Assembly (NCBI GenBank): GCA_025529335.1
Contig: JAMYHX010000232.1
Coordinates: 1-64,000, forward strand
Source: Rhizopus sp. PT2906
Taxonomy: Eukaryota > Mucoromycota > Mucoromycetes > Mucorales > Rhizopodaceae
Length of the DNA stretch: 64,000 bases
Direction of reading: 5' to 3'
This document shows positions 46,504 through 58,143 of the stretch, piece by piece (position 1 is the first letter of the stretch; each line of letters opens with the position of its first letter). The notes under the pieces are model-generated. The model ran no database searches and was not told where the DNA came from. It saw only the letters and a list, made by a program, of their open reading frames with translations. The position numbers were made by a program, and so were the translations under genes.

Positions 46504-48786
46504 ATGGGCGCAGTTCAAAGAGACGTTTATAATCCTCTTCTTTTCGAAATTGCTTGGGAGGTTGCTAATAAAGGTAATAACAAAAGAGAGAAAAACACAC
46601 TTATGCTGATCTGTCTCTAATATACAGTGGGTGGCATCTACACGGTCATCAAGACCAAAGTTCCAGTGACGATACGAGAGTTTGGTGATCGCTATACTCT
46701 AATTGGTCCACTTAATTATAAATCAGCTCCCATGGAAGTCGAAGCATGTGAGCCATCAAACCCCCATGTAAAGGCATGTCTGGATGAAATGAGCGAGCAT
46801 GGTGTTAAGTATCTATATGGACGTTGGTTAATCGAAGGTTCACCCTATGTTCTCTTGTTTGATACCAACAGTGTCTTTCATAAATTGGATGAATGGAAAG
46901 GCGATCTCTGGCGTTCTGCTGCTATCCCTTCTCCTCCTGCAGACACTGAAACGAACGACGCGATTCTCTTCGGTTATCTCATCACTTGGTTCTTGGGGTT
47001 GCTCACTCCAAAGGTAAAAAAGGGAAAACTTGGGAAAAATACGGGATATGGAAATGACATATTTACACATGTAGTACAATCAATCTGGGGACCCCGCAAT
47101 CATCTGCCATTTCCATGAGTGGTTGGCCGGTGTCGCTCTACCTTTGATCAAGAAGCGTCATCTTGACGTTTGTACCATTTTCACAACACATGCTACTCTC
47201 TTGGGTCGTTATCTTTGTGCTGGTGATGTCGATTTCTATAACAATTTAGCCAATTTTGATGTGGATGCTGAGGCAGGTAAGCGTGGGATCTATCATCGTT
47301 ACTGTATCGAACGAGGTGCTGCTCACTGCGCTGATGTCTTTACGACTGTTTCTCATATCACTGCTTATGAATCTGAGCATCTTTTGAAGAGAAAACCAGG
47401 TAATTTCTATAAAAGTACTTTTGTAGCAAACAATTAATCCTTTCAACAGACGGTGTCTTGCCCAATGGTCTAAATGTCGTCAAATTCTCCGCAATGCATG
47501 AATTCCAGAACCTACACGCGTTGAACAAGGAAAAGATTCATGATTTTGTTCGCGGACATTTCTATGGACACTATGACTTTGATTTGGACAATACAATTTA
47601 CATTTTCACCGCTGGTCGATATGAATACCGTAATAAGGGTGTAGATATGTTTGTAGAGGCTCTTGGACGTAAGTGAGCGTAAGAGAGAAAAATCATGTTT
47701 ATTGATCTCTTTTTTTTTTCAGGCTTGAACGCACGTCTCAAGTCATCTGGATCCAAGATGACCGTGGTAGCCTTTATCATTATGCCAACAACAACGCATT
47801 CATTCAATGTGGAAGCACTCAAAGGACAAGCTGTCACCCGTCAACTTCGAACGACAGTCAGTGAAATCCAAGACCGCATCGGTAAAGTGATTTATGAACA
47901 TGCACTTCGACTAGAAGATATCGATCCCGCCAAGTTTTTGTCTGACGCAGACAAGGTCCTTCTCAAACGTCGTGTGTTTGCTCTCAAGCGTACTTCATTG
48001 CCACCTATCGTGACACACAACATTGTTGACGACCACAAGGATCCTGTTCTGAACCAACTTCGCCGTCTCCAGCTGTTCAACAACTGGGACGATCGTGTCA
48101 AGGTCGTGTTCCATCCTGAGTTCTTGAATGCAAATAACCCTCTCTTTGGTATGGACTATGAAGAATTTGTGCGTGGATGTCATCTCGGTGTATTCCCCTC
48201 TTACTACGAACCTTGGGGATACACTCCAGCCGAATGCACCGTCATGGGTGTGCCGTCAATCACAACCAATCTCTCTGGTTTTGGATGCTTTATGGAAGAA
48301 AATATTGAAAACTGTGACGATTATAGTATCTACATCACTGATCGTCGCATGAGGTCTGTAGAGGAATCTCTCCAACAATTATGTGATCAAATGTATCAGT
48401 TTGTACAAAAGACACGTCGTCAGCGTATCAATCAGCGTAATCGTACTGAGCGTCTGTCAGATCTCTTGGATTGGAAACGAATGGGTCTAGAATACATCAA
48501 AGCACGTCAATTGTCTCTGCGTCGGGCATATCCTGAGAGTTTTGTGGATGACGATGAAGATTCCCAAGAGACAGCCCATGTGAAGATTCCTAAACCTCTT
48601 TCGGCGCCTGCATCTCCTCGTATACGAATGCAAGTGAATACATTGCTAAATGACGATGAAGAAGAGGAAGATTATCTGTTCCCGGCGCTTCGCAGAAATA
48701 ACCAAACACAAGAGCAGGAGCTTTTAAGTGAAGGTGATATTGAGGCATTTAATAAGTTGGCACTCGAACATAAGGAACATAAATAA
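46504..48786 (+). CDS. GSY1: Glycogen synthase
   Basis: Five exons (46504-46573, 46628-47013, 47075-47399, 47450-47668, 47723-48786) encode 687 residues, close to the 705 of yeast. The enzyme (GT3) extends glycogen from UDP-glucose. The donor-binding VGGIYTVIKTK loop spans the first intron. Other visible signatures are ICHFHEWLAG, TTVSHITAYESEHLLKRKP, FTAGRYEYRNKGVD and FPSYYEPWGYTPAECTVMGVPSITTNLSGFGCFM. The C-terminus after residue about 590 is acidic and Ser-rich with a KPLSAPASPR segment. It probably contains the phosphorylation sites that inhibit the enzyme, as in yeast Gsy2. The stop codon lies 18 bp from the DCN1 stop on the opposite strand. Confidence 0.96.
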
Positions 48787-48804
48787 AGTTTTTTTTTTCT
48801 TTCT

Positions 48805-49809
48805 TTATTCAGACATTTGGATATCTCTTTCTTTCTTCCACTCGACAAATTCATCAAATAGAACTGGCCCTATTGAATTATATGAGTATGATTCTCTCTC
48901 TCTCTCTCTTTGCCATCATTCTCTTACACGCAGAAGATTCATCATAATTGGATAAATCAGTAGAGACAAAATCCAAGAAACTCTGCCACTGATCTCGATT
49001 GATCACCTTGGCTGGTTTCTTTTCTTGTAGGAATGTAACAAATTCATGAACAATAGGGAATCTGTCGCCTAGCAGCATAGTCCATACAACAATAGCCGTC
49101 TTGATAAAAGTGTGTCAGTTCCTGAATAGAATAAATGAAAAAGCTTACCTCTATTTCCATGCATTTCTGGTCTTTATTCTTGGCATAATTAAATGTATAT
49201 TTGTACATTTCTCTGAACTCTGCAGGATCATGAAACGCTTTATCAAACTCGGGTCGTTTTGCTTTTAATTTTTCAAGTGAATCTGTTCTATATTTTCAAA
49301 AGATCAACCAACTGTTTAACTGTGTTTTCTCCTTATTACCCTAGTTCCTCCATGCCTACCATCCATTCTTGCTTTGTGATGTAACCCATGGTTGATGTAT
49401 GCATTTTCCAAGCAATGGCAAATATGAGTACCTAATGTGCAAAGATGAATGTGATGTTGCATACGTGTTGATTAATTTACGTCTTCTATGGATAAGCCCA
49501 GATCTTCAAAGAACTGTCTTGTGCCGTCTGGAGTGATGGTATCAGGTATATCTGGGTCTGCATAATGTTTAAATAATTGTTCACATTGTTGCTTGTTAAA
49601 CTAAAAAAATCATGTAAATAATAATGCTAATGACTCTAACCAATGTCTACCTGTTGAGTTGATTTTATCTGATTTGTTTTTTGGTCTATTTGTAGATTAT
49701 GATGTGATGCTTGGTTATTCAATCTTTTGCGCTTGGAAGCGTTTGTCTGCAGTGAAGCTGTACTACTTGGTTTTGAGCCCATTTGAACAATGTTACGCTT
49801 TAATGACAT
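48805..49809 (-). CDS. DCN1: DCN1-like cullin neddylation factor
   Basis: Six exons (49651-49809, 49481-49600, 49340-49431, 49149-49287, 48928-49099, 48805-48869) encode 248 residues. The PONY domain is complete: FNKQQCEQLFKHYADP, TRQFFEDLGLSIEDVLIFAIAWKM, GYITKQEWMVGMEELG, EFREMYKYTFNYAKNKDQK, then TAIVVWTMLLGDRFPI and the terminal SSAWPVLFDEFVEW motif that docks to cullins. The protein acts with an E2 to attach NEDD8/Rub1 to cullins. No UBA domain is obvious; the N-terminus is basic. I chose the ATG at 49809; an upstream in-frame ATG at 49875 would add a hydrophobic, Cys-rich segment unlike the family. Confidence 0.9.
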
Positions 49810-49926
49810 ACAACAACAAAAAGGGTCAATAGCGTTCACAAAGTCGAAAAAGATAAAAAGTGCTTCCATTTTCAAATGAAATTTACGGAACGTTAAATTG
49901 CCACCACAATTAAGTCACAACTTGAT

Positions 49927-50790
49927 CTATTGAAGAATATTAGGGGCCTTATTTTTTTCAAATGTCTTTGACTTATCCCGACTACTGGCATCATGGCCAG
50001 TGTCCCAGCATTCTCTTGCATTTAGGAAGGATGCAGTCTTGTATATAAATTCAGTGTTACAGTGACTGATTTTAGCAGATAGTTCAGGAAATGTCTCCTG
50101 GAAGAGCAGCGAGCATAGGCCAGAAAGGCCAATGGCGAGGGCAGACAGGTTGTTTCTAGACTTGATGGCCTTTTTGTTTGAGACTAACACGCAGTCAGGA
50201 TTTCGACACAAGAAAGATCCTTTGACCTTTGTCTTTATATCTTTGTCTTTGACAATCTTTCGATGGATGGGGTGGTCCAGCTTGGAGAAGCAGTACATAC
50301 ATGTTTGTGATATGTTCTCATTTGTGATGCACACATTGATGTTCATATCATGCATGCACTGCTTCCTTTTTCCGCGATATCGTCTATATCCCTTTAATTG
50401 TGGAGCCTACCCCCGTGCCTCTGTCTCCGATAAACATGATAGGGCATGGTCTGCCTGTATCTTTTACTAAATAGTTTATATAATAGTTAGTATTCATCAA
50501 TCGTATATTACTGTGCTTTTTACCTTTCTTAACTATCAAAAATGCTCTTTCTTTTGCGCACAAGCGTCTTCGAAAGCGGTCGTTTTGCATTTCACATGTC
50601 CTTTTCAATTTGACTCTCTTTTTGGAACTATAAAAAATTTCTGAGAGCTAAACGGTTATTGACATGTTGCTGGTGTATATTTATTGCTTGCTCAACGCTT
50701 GTTGCCAACTTTAAGTCTAACTTTGAAAGATTATTTTCAATGGCTTGCACTGCTTTGCCTTCTGTTGACTTTTTGTTTTTTCCAGCTTTC
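49927..50790 (-). pseudogene. Degenerate Fanzor/TnpB-like RuvC nuclease (probable)
   Basis: A decayed protein reads across several frames on the - strand. It begins with a helical stretch (AIENNLSKLDLKLATSVEQAI), then KKRVKLKR and RRRLCAKERAFLIVKK. A spliceable intron follows (50467-50523, GTAAAA to TTTAG with an internal TACTAAC-like branch site), then RPCPIMFIGDRGTGVGSTIKG. After a one-base shift it continues VCITNENISQTCMYCFSKLDHP, GSFLCRNPDC and SRNNLSALAIGLSGL. The order glycine-rich GD strand, TNE..SQTC.YC, C-x4-C zinc half-site and a terminal SR(D)..SALAI helix is that of Fanzor (eukaryotic TnpB-like) RuvC nucleases. In this copy the expected RuvC-III aspartate reads Asn, and two frameshifts are present, one in a T run near 50640 and one near 50385. 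The copy is dead. The family call is from motif layout only. Confidence 0.55.
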
Positions 50791-52923
50791 TTCAGACATT
50801 ATAACATCCTGAGCCAATATCTAAATTTTCAGTTGTGACATTTCCATTTTTGATCACAAAAGGCAATGTCAACAATGATCATAGATACGACTGACAATGG
50901 TGAAATCAAGACAAAGGACGTGGTTAAAGACGTTCTTTATTCTTTTTCATATTCTCCAAATGAAGTTAAAGCTCTCTCTTAATATATTAAAGGCGTACAG
51001 AGCTTTTTTTGGAAGAAATATTAAACCAGGGGAAAGGACAAGTATGCTGTCATTGTCGAAATCATGAGCGAGAAGTCTATCACATCCTTTGCCCCTTGGT
51101 TTCGTCAAGGTTATCATTATCAACCGTATCTATGGTAATTGTTATTGATTCCATTCTAACATCAAACGTGATTCTCTTTTCAGCAACTACATCAAAACGT
51201 CTTCTTGAGATGTCTCTTCTCTCTTCTGTATTGATCTTGTTGTCGATAGTAATATTCTTCAAAGGTATCACCTTTTAAACTACAAATTGGCATGCCATTT
51301 GATTTTCTCAATGCCTACGCTTAAGAAATGTTGCAGTTCGATAAAAGTTATAAACTAATAAGATATTGTTCCTCCAAAAGTACTTTTCATACACATCAAC
51401 TACATAATCTAATCTATTGATACTGTTTCCCTTTAGCTTATTAGGTTTAAGATTCAAACTATATTCAAAATAATGAGTGATAATGTCATGACCATTAATA
51501 TGCCATAGGATTCTTTCTTGATAGGGGGCCGTGTAGATATTTACTCGGACAAGTGGTATTCCGATTTTTAAACGCGATGTTCTTTTATAGTATATTCATG
51601 AGTGAATATAGTACTTTCCAGTTTACAATAGAATAATTAATTAATTATATATCGCATGAGATGTCTATTCGTTTTGGGCAATCCAGGAAACCTCATCCAC
51701 TATTACATCTACTTTGCCAAATACCCCTTGGTTCGACTTACAATTTGGATCAAGGAATATTTAACCAAACATCGCTTCTAATGCTCTCAGTAAATGACAG
51801 TTGAATGAGCCCATAGTGGTATGTTGGTTAAAGTTGCTTATTCATACCAGTAGGAGTAGTATAAACGGTAGCCAATCCAATATTATGCTTGGGGGGTAAG
51901 CATGTCCATCTACAACACGACAAAAAATAGTTTCTCTACTTTTTGTAAATTATGAAAAAGACATGGTTTCCATTTGCTTACCCTTATTCTATTTATTTCC
52001 TTTTCTCCTTTTTCTTCTAATGATCACTCCTAATGACTTTGTGTCCAGAATACGTATGCGATCTTTCCTCACATTATCCCATTGTTATCCTGGGGTTACA
52101 ACTAGGTTTTTCTACCTTTCTCAACAGATAAACTATAGAGAAAAAAACACTGCAATGATTTTAATATAGACTCACGCGACAACACTGTGGGAAATTTTGG
52201 ACAATGTTTATATTAGAAATCTATGAGGAGCGGAGCATATGCGTCAAACCCCTCATGTTTCTCTTTACTATCGATATCCAAATTTGTACGATAATACCTT
52301 TTGTGTCGTCTTTTGTACTACTGATAATCAAGAAGAAGAAGAAGAAGCAAAGACAAGGTTATGCTTTTATTGCTCACGAGTCATATGAAGTATTCACTGG
52401 TATGTTATTGACTATGGAAGAATATGATGGCTGAGTAGTTGTCAAAAGGAAGGGGAGGTCTGTTTAACCCAGCATTGTAATGGCATTGTTTTAAACTTTA
52501 AAGTATTACACCAAAAGTTAAACCTATCAACAGACACGCGTAAACATCAAGTCATTCCTTAAACAACCCGCATGAGATGAATGGCTTATTTTGTGTGGGG
52601 CATGTGTACCCACTGGACCTCTTTCCATATTGGTTCAATGGACACTGACCAATGAAAAGTATTCTTACTAAAATAGAAAGTGTGACCCATAAAATGTCAT
52701 ATTCATAGTAAATGTGAGTAATGTAATGATTGACTATATATAGTAATTGATAGCAAACAGAAAGAGGGGTTTAATCATCGGAACATCGTGTGAAGATAAC
52801 CATTGTGTTCCTGAATTTACATTGTTTAAAGAAGAAAAAATATTCTCTTCTTTTTTTACCTTTTCTTTTCTCTTTTTATTATTATTTTATTATTATTTTT
52901 ATTTGTAAATAGATTTGCATAAA
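50791..52923. other. Gene-poor region downstream of repeats
   Basis: No gene is supported. A short frame starting near 50867 (+) reads MSTMIIDTTDNGEIKTKDVV.. and stops after 38 codons; it may be a relic of another mobile-element protein. Frames at 51009-51278 and 52204-52434 are of random appearance. The last 100 bp are TATT-rich and lead into the PQ-loop gene. Confidence 0.5.
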
Positions 52924-54029
52924 ATGACAGTTTGTATACCAACAAAAGATGGAATTCCCTATGTTCAATGGATTAATGTAAGTTACCCTAATGATTATCC
53001 CCCTCTCTTTTATTCACTCTTTATATAGACATTGTTTGGTGATTGTGTCTATGGAAATCAAGATGCTGCTAGTTTACTTTTAGGATATATTTCAATATGC
53101 TTTTGGTTAAATGCACAATTACCGTAAGTAAACTTGAATATATTAACAATGTATATATCTAATATCATTTCATAGTCAAGTCATTGAAAATTACAAAATG
53201 GGCTCAGCTGATTGTCTAAGTCTTAATTTTCTATCTATTTGGTTAGCTGGTAAATATATAGTGCATATATCATTTTATAGATTATTTACACTTTGTAATA
53301 GGTGATACCGCTAATCTGATAGGAACTATCCTTACAGATCAGTTACCATTTCAGTTTTACTTGGGTATCTATTTTGTATCAATTGATATATGCTTATTAT
53401 GTCAATGGATTTATTATAATAAATACAAGAAAAGACAAGATGAATATGTTATTATACCTCAAGAAGATATCATCACAAAGCACCTTTCAAATTCATTATT
53501 TCAACATCCTGCAATACATCCTCCAGTTAATATACCAGTCGTTATGAATGATGAAACTACCCCATTCTCTTCTTCTGCTTCTCCTTCAAAATGGTACACC
53601 CTTTCTCTAAAAGATCAACAAAAGCTCATGTCTGTCTTGTTCTTTTTCACTTTAAACATCACTTCATCCACACAAACAACAACAACAACACAAGCGATAA
53701 TAGAAAATAACTTTGTTTGGATCGGCAGAATCTCAGCTTGGACATGTGCCACTCTCTATTTACTATCAAGGATACCACAGATACTAAAGAACCGCCGACG
53801 ACAATCTATCGAAGGACTATCGATATCTCTCTTTGTTTGTGCAGCCTGCGCCAATTTGACTTATTCCCTCAGTATACTCACTCACCCTGGTCATACCATA
53901 GAATCACTTTTAGAAGCTTTACCTTATTTAATCGGAAGTTGCGGTACCCTCATCTTTGATTTCTTCATCTTTTGTCAATTTCTGTATTATACACACTATA
54001 ATAAACCAACCATGAATCATGTTGTCTGA
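52924..54029 (+). CDS. PQ-loop vacuolar/lysosomal amino-acid transporter
   Basis: Four exons (52924-52977, 53029-53123, 53176-53249, 53302-54029) encode 316 residues. Two PQ-loop repeats are present: LGYISICFWLNAQLPQVIENYK in the first half and LYLLSRIPQILKNRRRQSIEGLS in the second, each with the proline-glutamine pair and the following basic residues. About seven hydrophobic helices are expected. The family (Ypq/PQLC2) exports cationic amino acids from the vacuole or lysosome. A Ser/Thr-rich loop between helices 4 and 5 is longer than usual. The first intron follows QWIN, a common position in the family. The assignment to PQ-loop is strong; the substrate is inferred. Confidence 0.88.
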
Positions 54030-54923
54030 TAGTGCACACACATACATACATAAAGCCTAGTTTACCGATACCTCCAGATACCGGAACAATCAGCCGATCA
54101 TGTCACATAGCTTGCACTAACACACAAGATTCTTCCCATTTACGTGTTAGCCCCCTGTCTGTCTTATCAAAGGGAGAAAAAAAGATAGATAAACTGTATC
54201 GACGTCACTACAGGCTGACAGTCTCTTGCATTTTATTCACTGATAAAAAATAATAATTTCAGATAACAAAAATAATAAAAGAGACAACAAATAATAAAAA
54301 AGAGAGCCCATCAGAAGCAAAAGAATGAATAAAGAAGTGATTAGTAAATCAGCTATTTACATTGATATTAAACACTTACATTATAAAGAAGAGGATTTAT
54401 AAGAGAAAAACAGAGAAGTCAAGATCAAGCTATTTATGTAAAGTCTTTATCAATTTATCAGTTACGTGTTATTCATAAGTGTTGACCACATTTATCTTCT
54501 CTTTCAAAATATCAAGCTTATTTTATGCTGTCTTTTAAATAATAAAGACACAGAAAATCAACTAAAGTGTTAATTGAAAAATAAGAGACTATCTTTTCTC
54601 ATGTCATATATTCATTCGTCCCCCCTTGAATTGTTTATTATGTCCGTTGACGCTTTTTTTTTCCTTACACAAATGCATATAATGATACCGTGAGATAATT
54701 GTGCACATGTCTGTGTTCACGTTACCAATTTCAAGAGTGCATTAAAAAAAAGCAGGTAGAAATCTTTGGTTCATTCTTGAACAATTTACCCCGTTCCTAG
54801 TTTTTTTAATATGGATATAATAGTGTAGAGGTGTACAGATCAGTGTGACATGTCTATAAAGTTACTCTCATATCGTTACCCCTTTCTTTTCCCCTTAATG
54901 AAAGCTTGAATAAAGAAACAGTA
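54030..54923. other. Intergenic region
   Basis: AT-rich DNA between the PQ-loop gene and the inverted-repeat transposon. No gene or RNA is recognised; the frame at 54032-54253 looks random. Confidence 0.6.
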
Positions 54924-54996
54924 CAGTGCTTCCAATAAGCAAAGTCTCAACCAATTAAAGTCAATTTCGCGTTTTCAGAAGCGACGGGATTATGTG
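54924..54996 (+). repeat. Left terminal inverted repeat
   Basis: Seventy-three bases beginning CAGTGCTTCCAATAAGCAAA and ending GATTATGTG, directly after a TA. It pairs with 55517-55589, with four mismatches (repeat positions 24, 33, 37 and 59). Confidence 0.95.
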
Positions 54997-54998
54997 TG

Positions 54999-55469
54999 CT
55001 AACCTTTTGCAGACCAAGCTCTAGAGCGTTTCATGTTTATATCAAAAGCAGACTCATCAAGAAACACGCAATTTGTCAGAAAGTTCATGTCTGTAGTTTT
55101 CCACTTACAGACCCAATCATGCCGTTCCTCCATCTTTGCTGGACTGTTTCTCTGAATAGAATAAAGATCTGCTTTTTTCAACAAAAGGTTGCATTCACTT
55201 CTCATAAAGTTATAAACAGTGCTGCGTGAGACTTTAAGATCATGAAATCGCTTCAATAAATGCCCGGTCACTTCAACAACAGCAGCAGAGGGATTAGCGT
55301 CAATGAAGTTGGTAACAGTCGTTTTATGCTCTTCGGTTAAAATGCATTTACGACCTACGTTTTTACAGCTCTCAAAAATACTATCAGGGCACATATTATA
55401 CTGTCTGACCCATCTCTGAGCAGTTAGAATATGAATGCCTAACTGCTTCGCTGCAGCTGATGCACTCAT
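54999..55469 (-). CDS. Truncated transposase: DNA-binding half only
   Basis: A 156-codon open frame with an ATG. Residues 1-30 (SASAAAKQLGIHILTAQRWVRQY) form the first helix-turn-helix, and about 45-100 form a second winged-helix-like segment (LTEEHKTTVTNFI, HDLKVSRSTVYNFMRS). Then comes the beginning of the DDE core, NCVFLDESAFDINMKRSRAWS, which contains the first catalytic Asp. The frame then runs straight into the left inverted repeat, so the second and third catalytic acids are gone. A likely one-base shift separates this ATG from a better N-terminus (YTVQDKARFFDLK in the neighbouring frame). If expressed, the product could bind the inverted repeats without cutting; expression is not shown by the sequence. 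Confidence 0.7.
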   Translation of the reverse strand: MSASAAAKQLGIHILTAQRWVRQYNMCPDSIFESCKNVGRKCILTEEHKTTVTNFIDANPSAAVVEVTGHLLKRFHDLKVSRSTVYNFMRSECNLLLKKADLYSIQRNSPAKMEERHDWVCKWKTTDMNFLTNCVFLDESAFDINMKRSRAWSAKG

Positions 55470-55516
55470 GCACTTTTCAGATCGAAAAACCTAGCTTTAT
55501 CTTGGACAGTATAACG

Positions 55517-55589
55517 CACATAATCCCGTCACTTCTGAAAACGCGAAATTGATTTTGATTGGTTGCGACTTTGCTTATTGGAAGCACTG
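55517..55589 (-). repeat. Right terminal inverted repeat
   Basis: Reverse complement of the left repeat with four mismatches; it ends GGAAGCACTG before a TA dinucleotide. Confidence 0.95.
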
Positions 55590-55699
55590 TACGTATTCAA
55601 TCAAAAATTGTTTTTTTTATTGCATGCATTGGATTATCTGAGGTTCAATACATTAATTATCTTTCTCTCTTTTTTTTTTTTAGTTACAGCACTTATGGA

Positions 55700-57770
55700 A
55701 TGAAGCATCAGCAGCAGCCTCATCAACAGTTCATGTGGCTACCAAGGCTTTTAGCCAAAAACATGTACTCAATATCCATTATATGCTCAGCACTATTCAT
55801 TCTATTATTCATATGGCATTTACCACAGCAACAAGTAGAACAGACCATCAAGCATGATAAGCCTATCAATAGAGATTACTATTATTCTAATCTCGAGCAA
55901 TCTTCTCTTCTTGTCACAATACAAAACAGACATCAGTTTATATCCTTTCATCCACTACTATGTCGCTTCCAACATTATCCAGTTCATCTCGTCTTATTAC
56001 CCAATGGCGATCTTTCTCAACAAAAAGCACAAGATGTCCTTTCAGCCACTAATTGTCAGCATGTCGATAATATTGTTATTCATGACCTTACGACAAAGAC
56101 AGAAGAGGCGCTATTTGAGCTGATAAAGACAGAGCGTACAAAAGTAGTGATTCGATCTAGTGCATCTAGAGATCATTTACTTGAAGCGTTTGTTGACAAG
56201 CATGAAATAACCATGATTACTTTACCTGAACAAGACATTAATCATGCTCTTTGGATACCTGATCTCTCAATAGACTCTTTACAAAGTAAGATCAATAAAC
56301 ACACATGAAAAAAGCAAATTACTTAGATTGCCTTATATAGATTGGAATAAAGTAGATATCAAGCTTGTCATCATCACCGACCGTCGACCCCATTCACTCT
56401 CCCGACTGCTACAATCGGCACTAAGATCCGTCTATTTTGGAGATCGAGTGGACCTAAATGTGCATATGGAACAATCAGCCGATCGTGTGACTCGAATGTT
56501 GGTGAACAGCTTCATGTGGAAACAGGGCGCCAAACAGATCCGACACCGTATCAAAAAGGGCGGTCTGATGCCTGCGATTGTCGAATCATGGTACCCTAGT
56601 CATGACGATGAGTACGCCGTACTGCTCGAAGACGATATCGAAGTCTCACCTTATTTCTATGCGTGGTCAAAGTATGCTATCCTCAAGTACCGGTACGGCC
56701 GAAACCGTGAGGCGTATCGCTTGATGTACGGTGTCAGTCTGTACGCACCACGTAATTTAGAATTATTACCTGCTGGTCGAGTCACCTTTGATCCGAACTC
56801 GGTCCTCTTGCCGCGATACCCGCCTCAGATGCCTTATCTGAGTCAAGTGCCCTGTAGCTGGGGCGCGGTCTATTTCCCAGAACACTGGCGAGAGTTCCAT
56901 GGGTATTTGGTCAGGCGACTTGAGGACTTGAACTTGCCAAAGAACAGCACGGCTCGTGTGATCAGTGTACCGGGCAGCCGTTCTGATAAATGGAAAAAGT
57001 CATGGAAGAAGTACTTTATTGAACTCGTCTACCTGCGTGCCTATGTCATGCTCTATCCCAACTTTCATCAATTTGAAGCCTTTTCGACAAACCATGTCGA
57101 GGTGGGCACGCACTTTAAGTCAGACGGCAAACGACAGTCGGTCATTGGTACCTTCATGGTTCCTCTCATGCAGCGAGACACGATCCTGTCTCAGCTACCA
57201 GATCACCGTCTACCATTTTTTGAAGAACTGCCCGTACTCGATCTTTGGGGCCGCCTTCAAACCCACGAAAGCTTGGATCGTGTTGCGGCAGAATATCATG
57301 AGCATGTGTCCACATGTGCTCGAACTGTTGGATCGTTTGATCCCAAGGACATCTTTTGTCGTGTGGATGGGCCCCCAGATCCTCCTCAAGTCTTTCCGGG
57401 TGCAGCTAAGAAGCCCAAACTGCCAGTGCTCGTGAAGGAAGCGGTTCAGCCGATTGAATATAATTACAAGCCGACGTATACAAAGGAAGAAGCCGAACGT
57501 GGAAGAACGCTCCTGTTTGAACTCGGTCCAAAACCGATCGACGTAGCTCAGCTGACCCCCGCAGAAGACAAGTCGGTGGGTCGTGATGATGAAATGATTG
57601 ACTTGGAAAATGATTTAGATACCTTGAACAGAATATATTACAAGATGAATCCTCAGAATCTTGACTTTTTGAATGATGAACAAGAACAAATGGAAGAAGA
57701 AGAAGAAGAAGAAGAAAGCTTTGATGATCAAGATGAAGTAGAAGATGATTTGCAGATTGTTGAAGAATAA
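55700..57770 (+). CDS. Type II membrane glycosyltransferase (GT-A fold, family-2-like)
   Basis: Two exons (55700-56285 and 56341-57770) encode 671 residues. A short Gln-rich cytosolic tail is followed by one membrane helix (about residues 22-40, ISIICSALFILLFIW), giving Golgi-type topology. The catalytic half opens with VDIKLVIITDRRPHSLSRLL, typical of GT-A enzymes, and carries LLEDDIEVSPYFY with acidic residues suited to metal/nucleotide-sugar binding. SQVPCSWGAVYFPEHWREFH follows in the acceptor region. The last about 60 residues are very acidic (a Glu run). I do not know the sugar or acceptor. The acceptor site of the single intron was chosen because it alone restores the frame. The transposon inserted just upstream occupies its promoter or leader. 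Confidence 0.75.
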
Positions 57771-58143
57771 AGTCATTGCTTTATTTTGATTGGATAGCAT
57801 TTACAGTAACATTATGTGTGTATGTGCGTTTCTATGGTAATTGAGAGCAATTGAGGTGATCACCAATTTTTATGATGAAAGACAATAAATAACCAAAAAA
57901 GGAAATTAAGTGATGTCAATTGAAATAGCCAGAAAGGATAAACCAATGAGATTTGAATTTCTTTGTGTATTTTTGTCGCGTGGATAACCTTTTTTTTTCT
58001 CTCTCACTCTTACCCACACACTTCTTTATTTTTTTTAACTCTTTTTATTACTATTATTCTATAGCAAGTGAGACAGACAAAGAGAGAGAAAGAAAGAGAG
58101 AGAGCGAAAAACAGAGCTTGACATATAAACATTTATATTCTTA
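57771..58143. other. Intergenic region
   Basis: A 373-bp gap before the phosphodiesterase gene. It contains pyrimidine and purine (GA) tracts at about 57988-58013 and 58078-58103 and a TTATTACTATTATT stretch; no gene is seen. Confidence 0.6.

Larger units (their letters stand above)
54924..55589. mobile_element. 666-bp internally deleted Tc1/mariner (IS630)-type transposon
   Basis: The element is bounded by 73-bp terminal inverted repeats (54924-54996 and 55517-55589) that agree at 69 of 73 positions and start CAGTGCTTCC. It is flanked on both sides by TA (54922-54923 and 55590-55591), the target duplication expected for this superfamily. The interior encodes only the N-terminal part of a transposase on the - strand. 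It is therefore non-autonomous but has intact ends, so it could in principle be moved in trans. The right end lies about 110 bp upstream of the glycosyltransferase start codon. Confidence 0.92.

Noticed and set aside
50132..50470. 112-codon + strand frame
   Set aside because: Antisense of the Fanzor-like relic and its intron.
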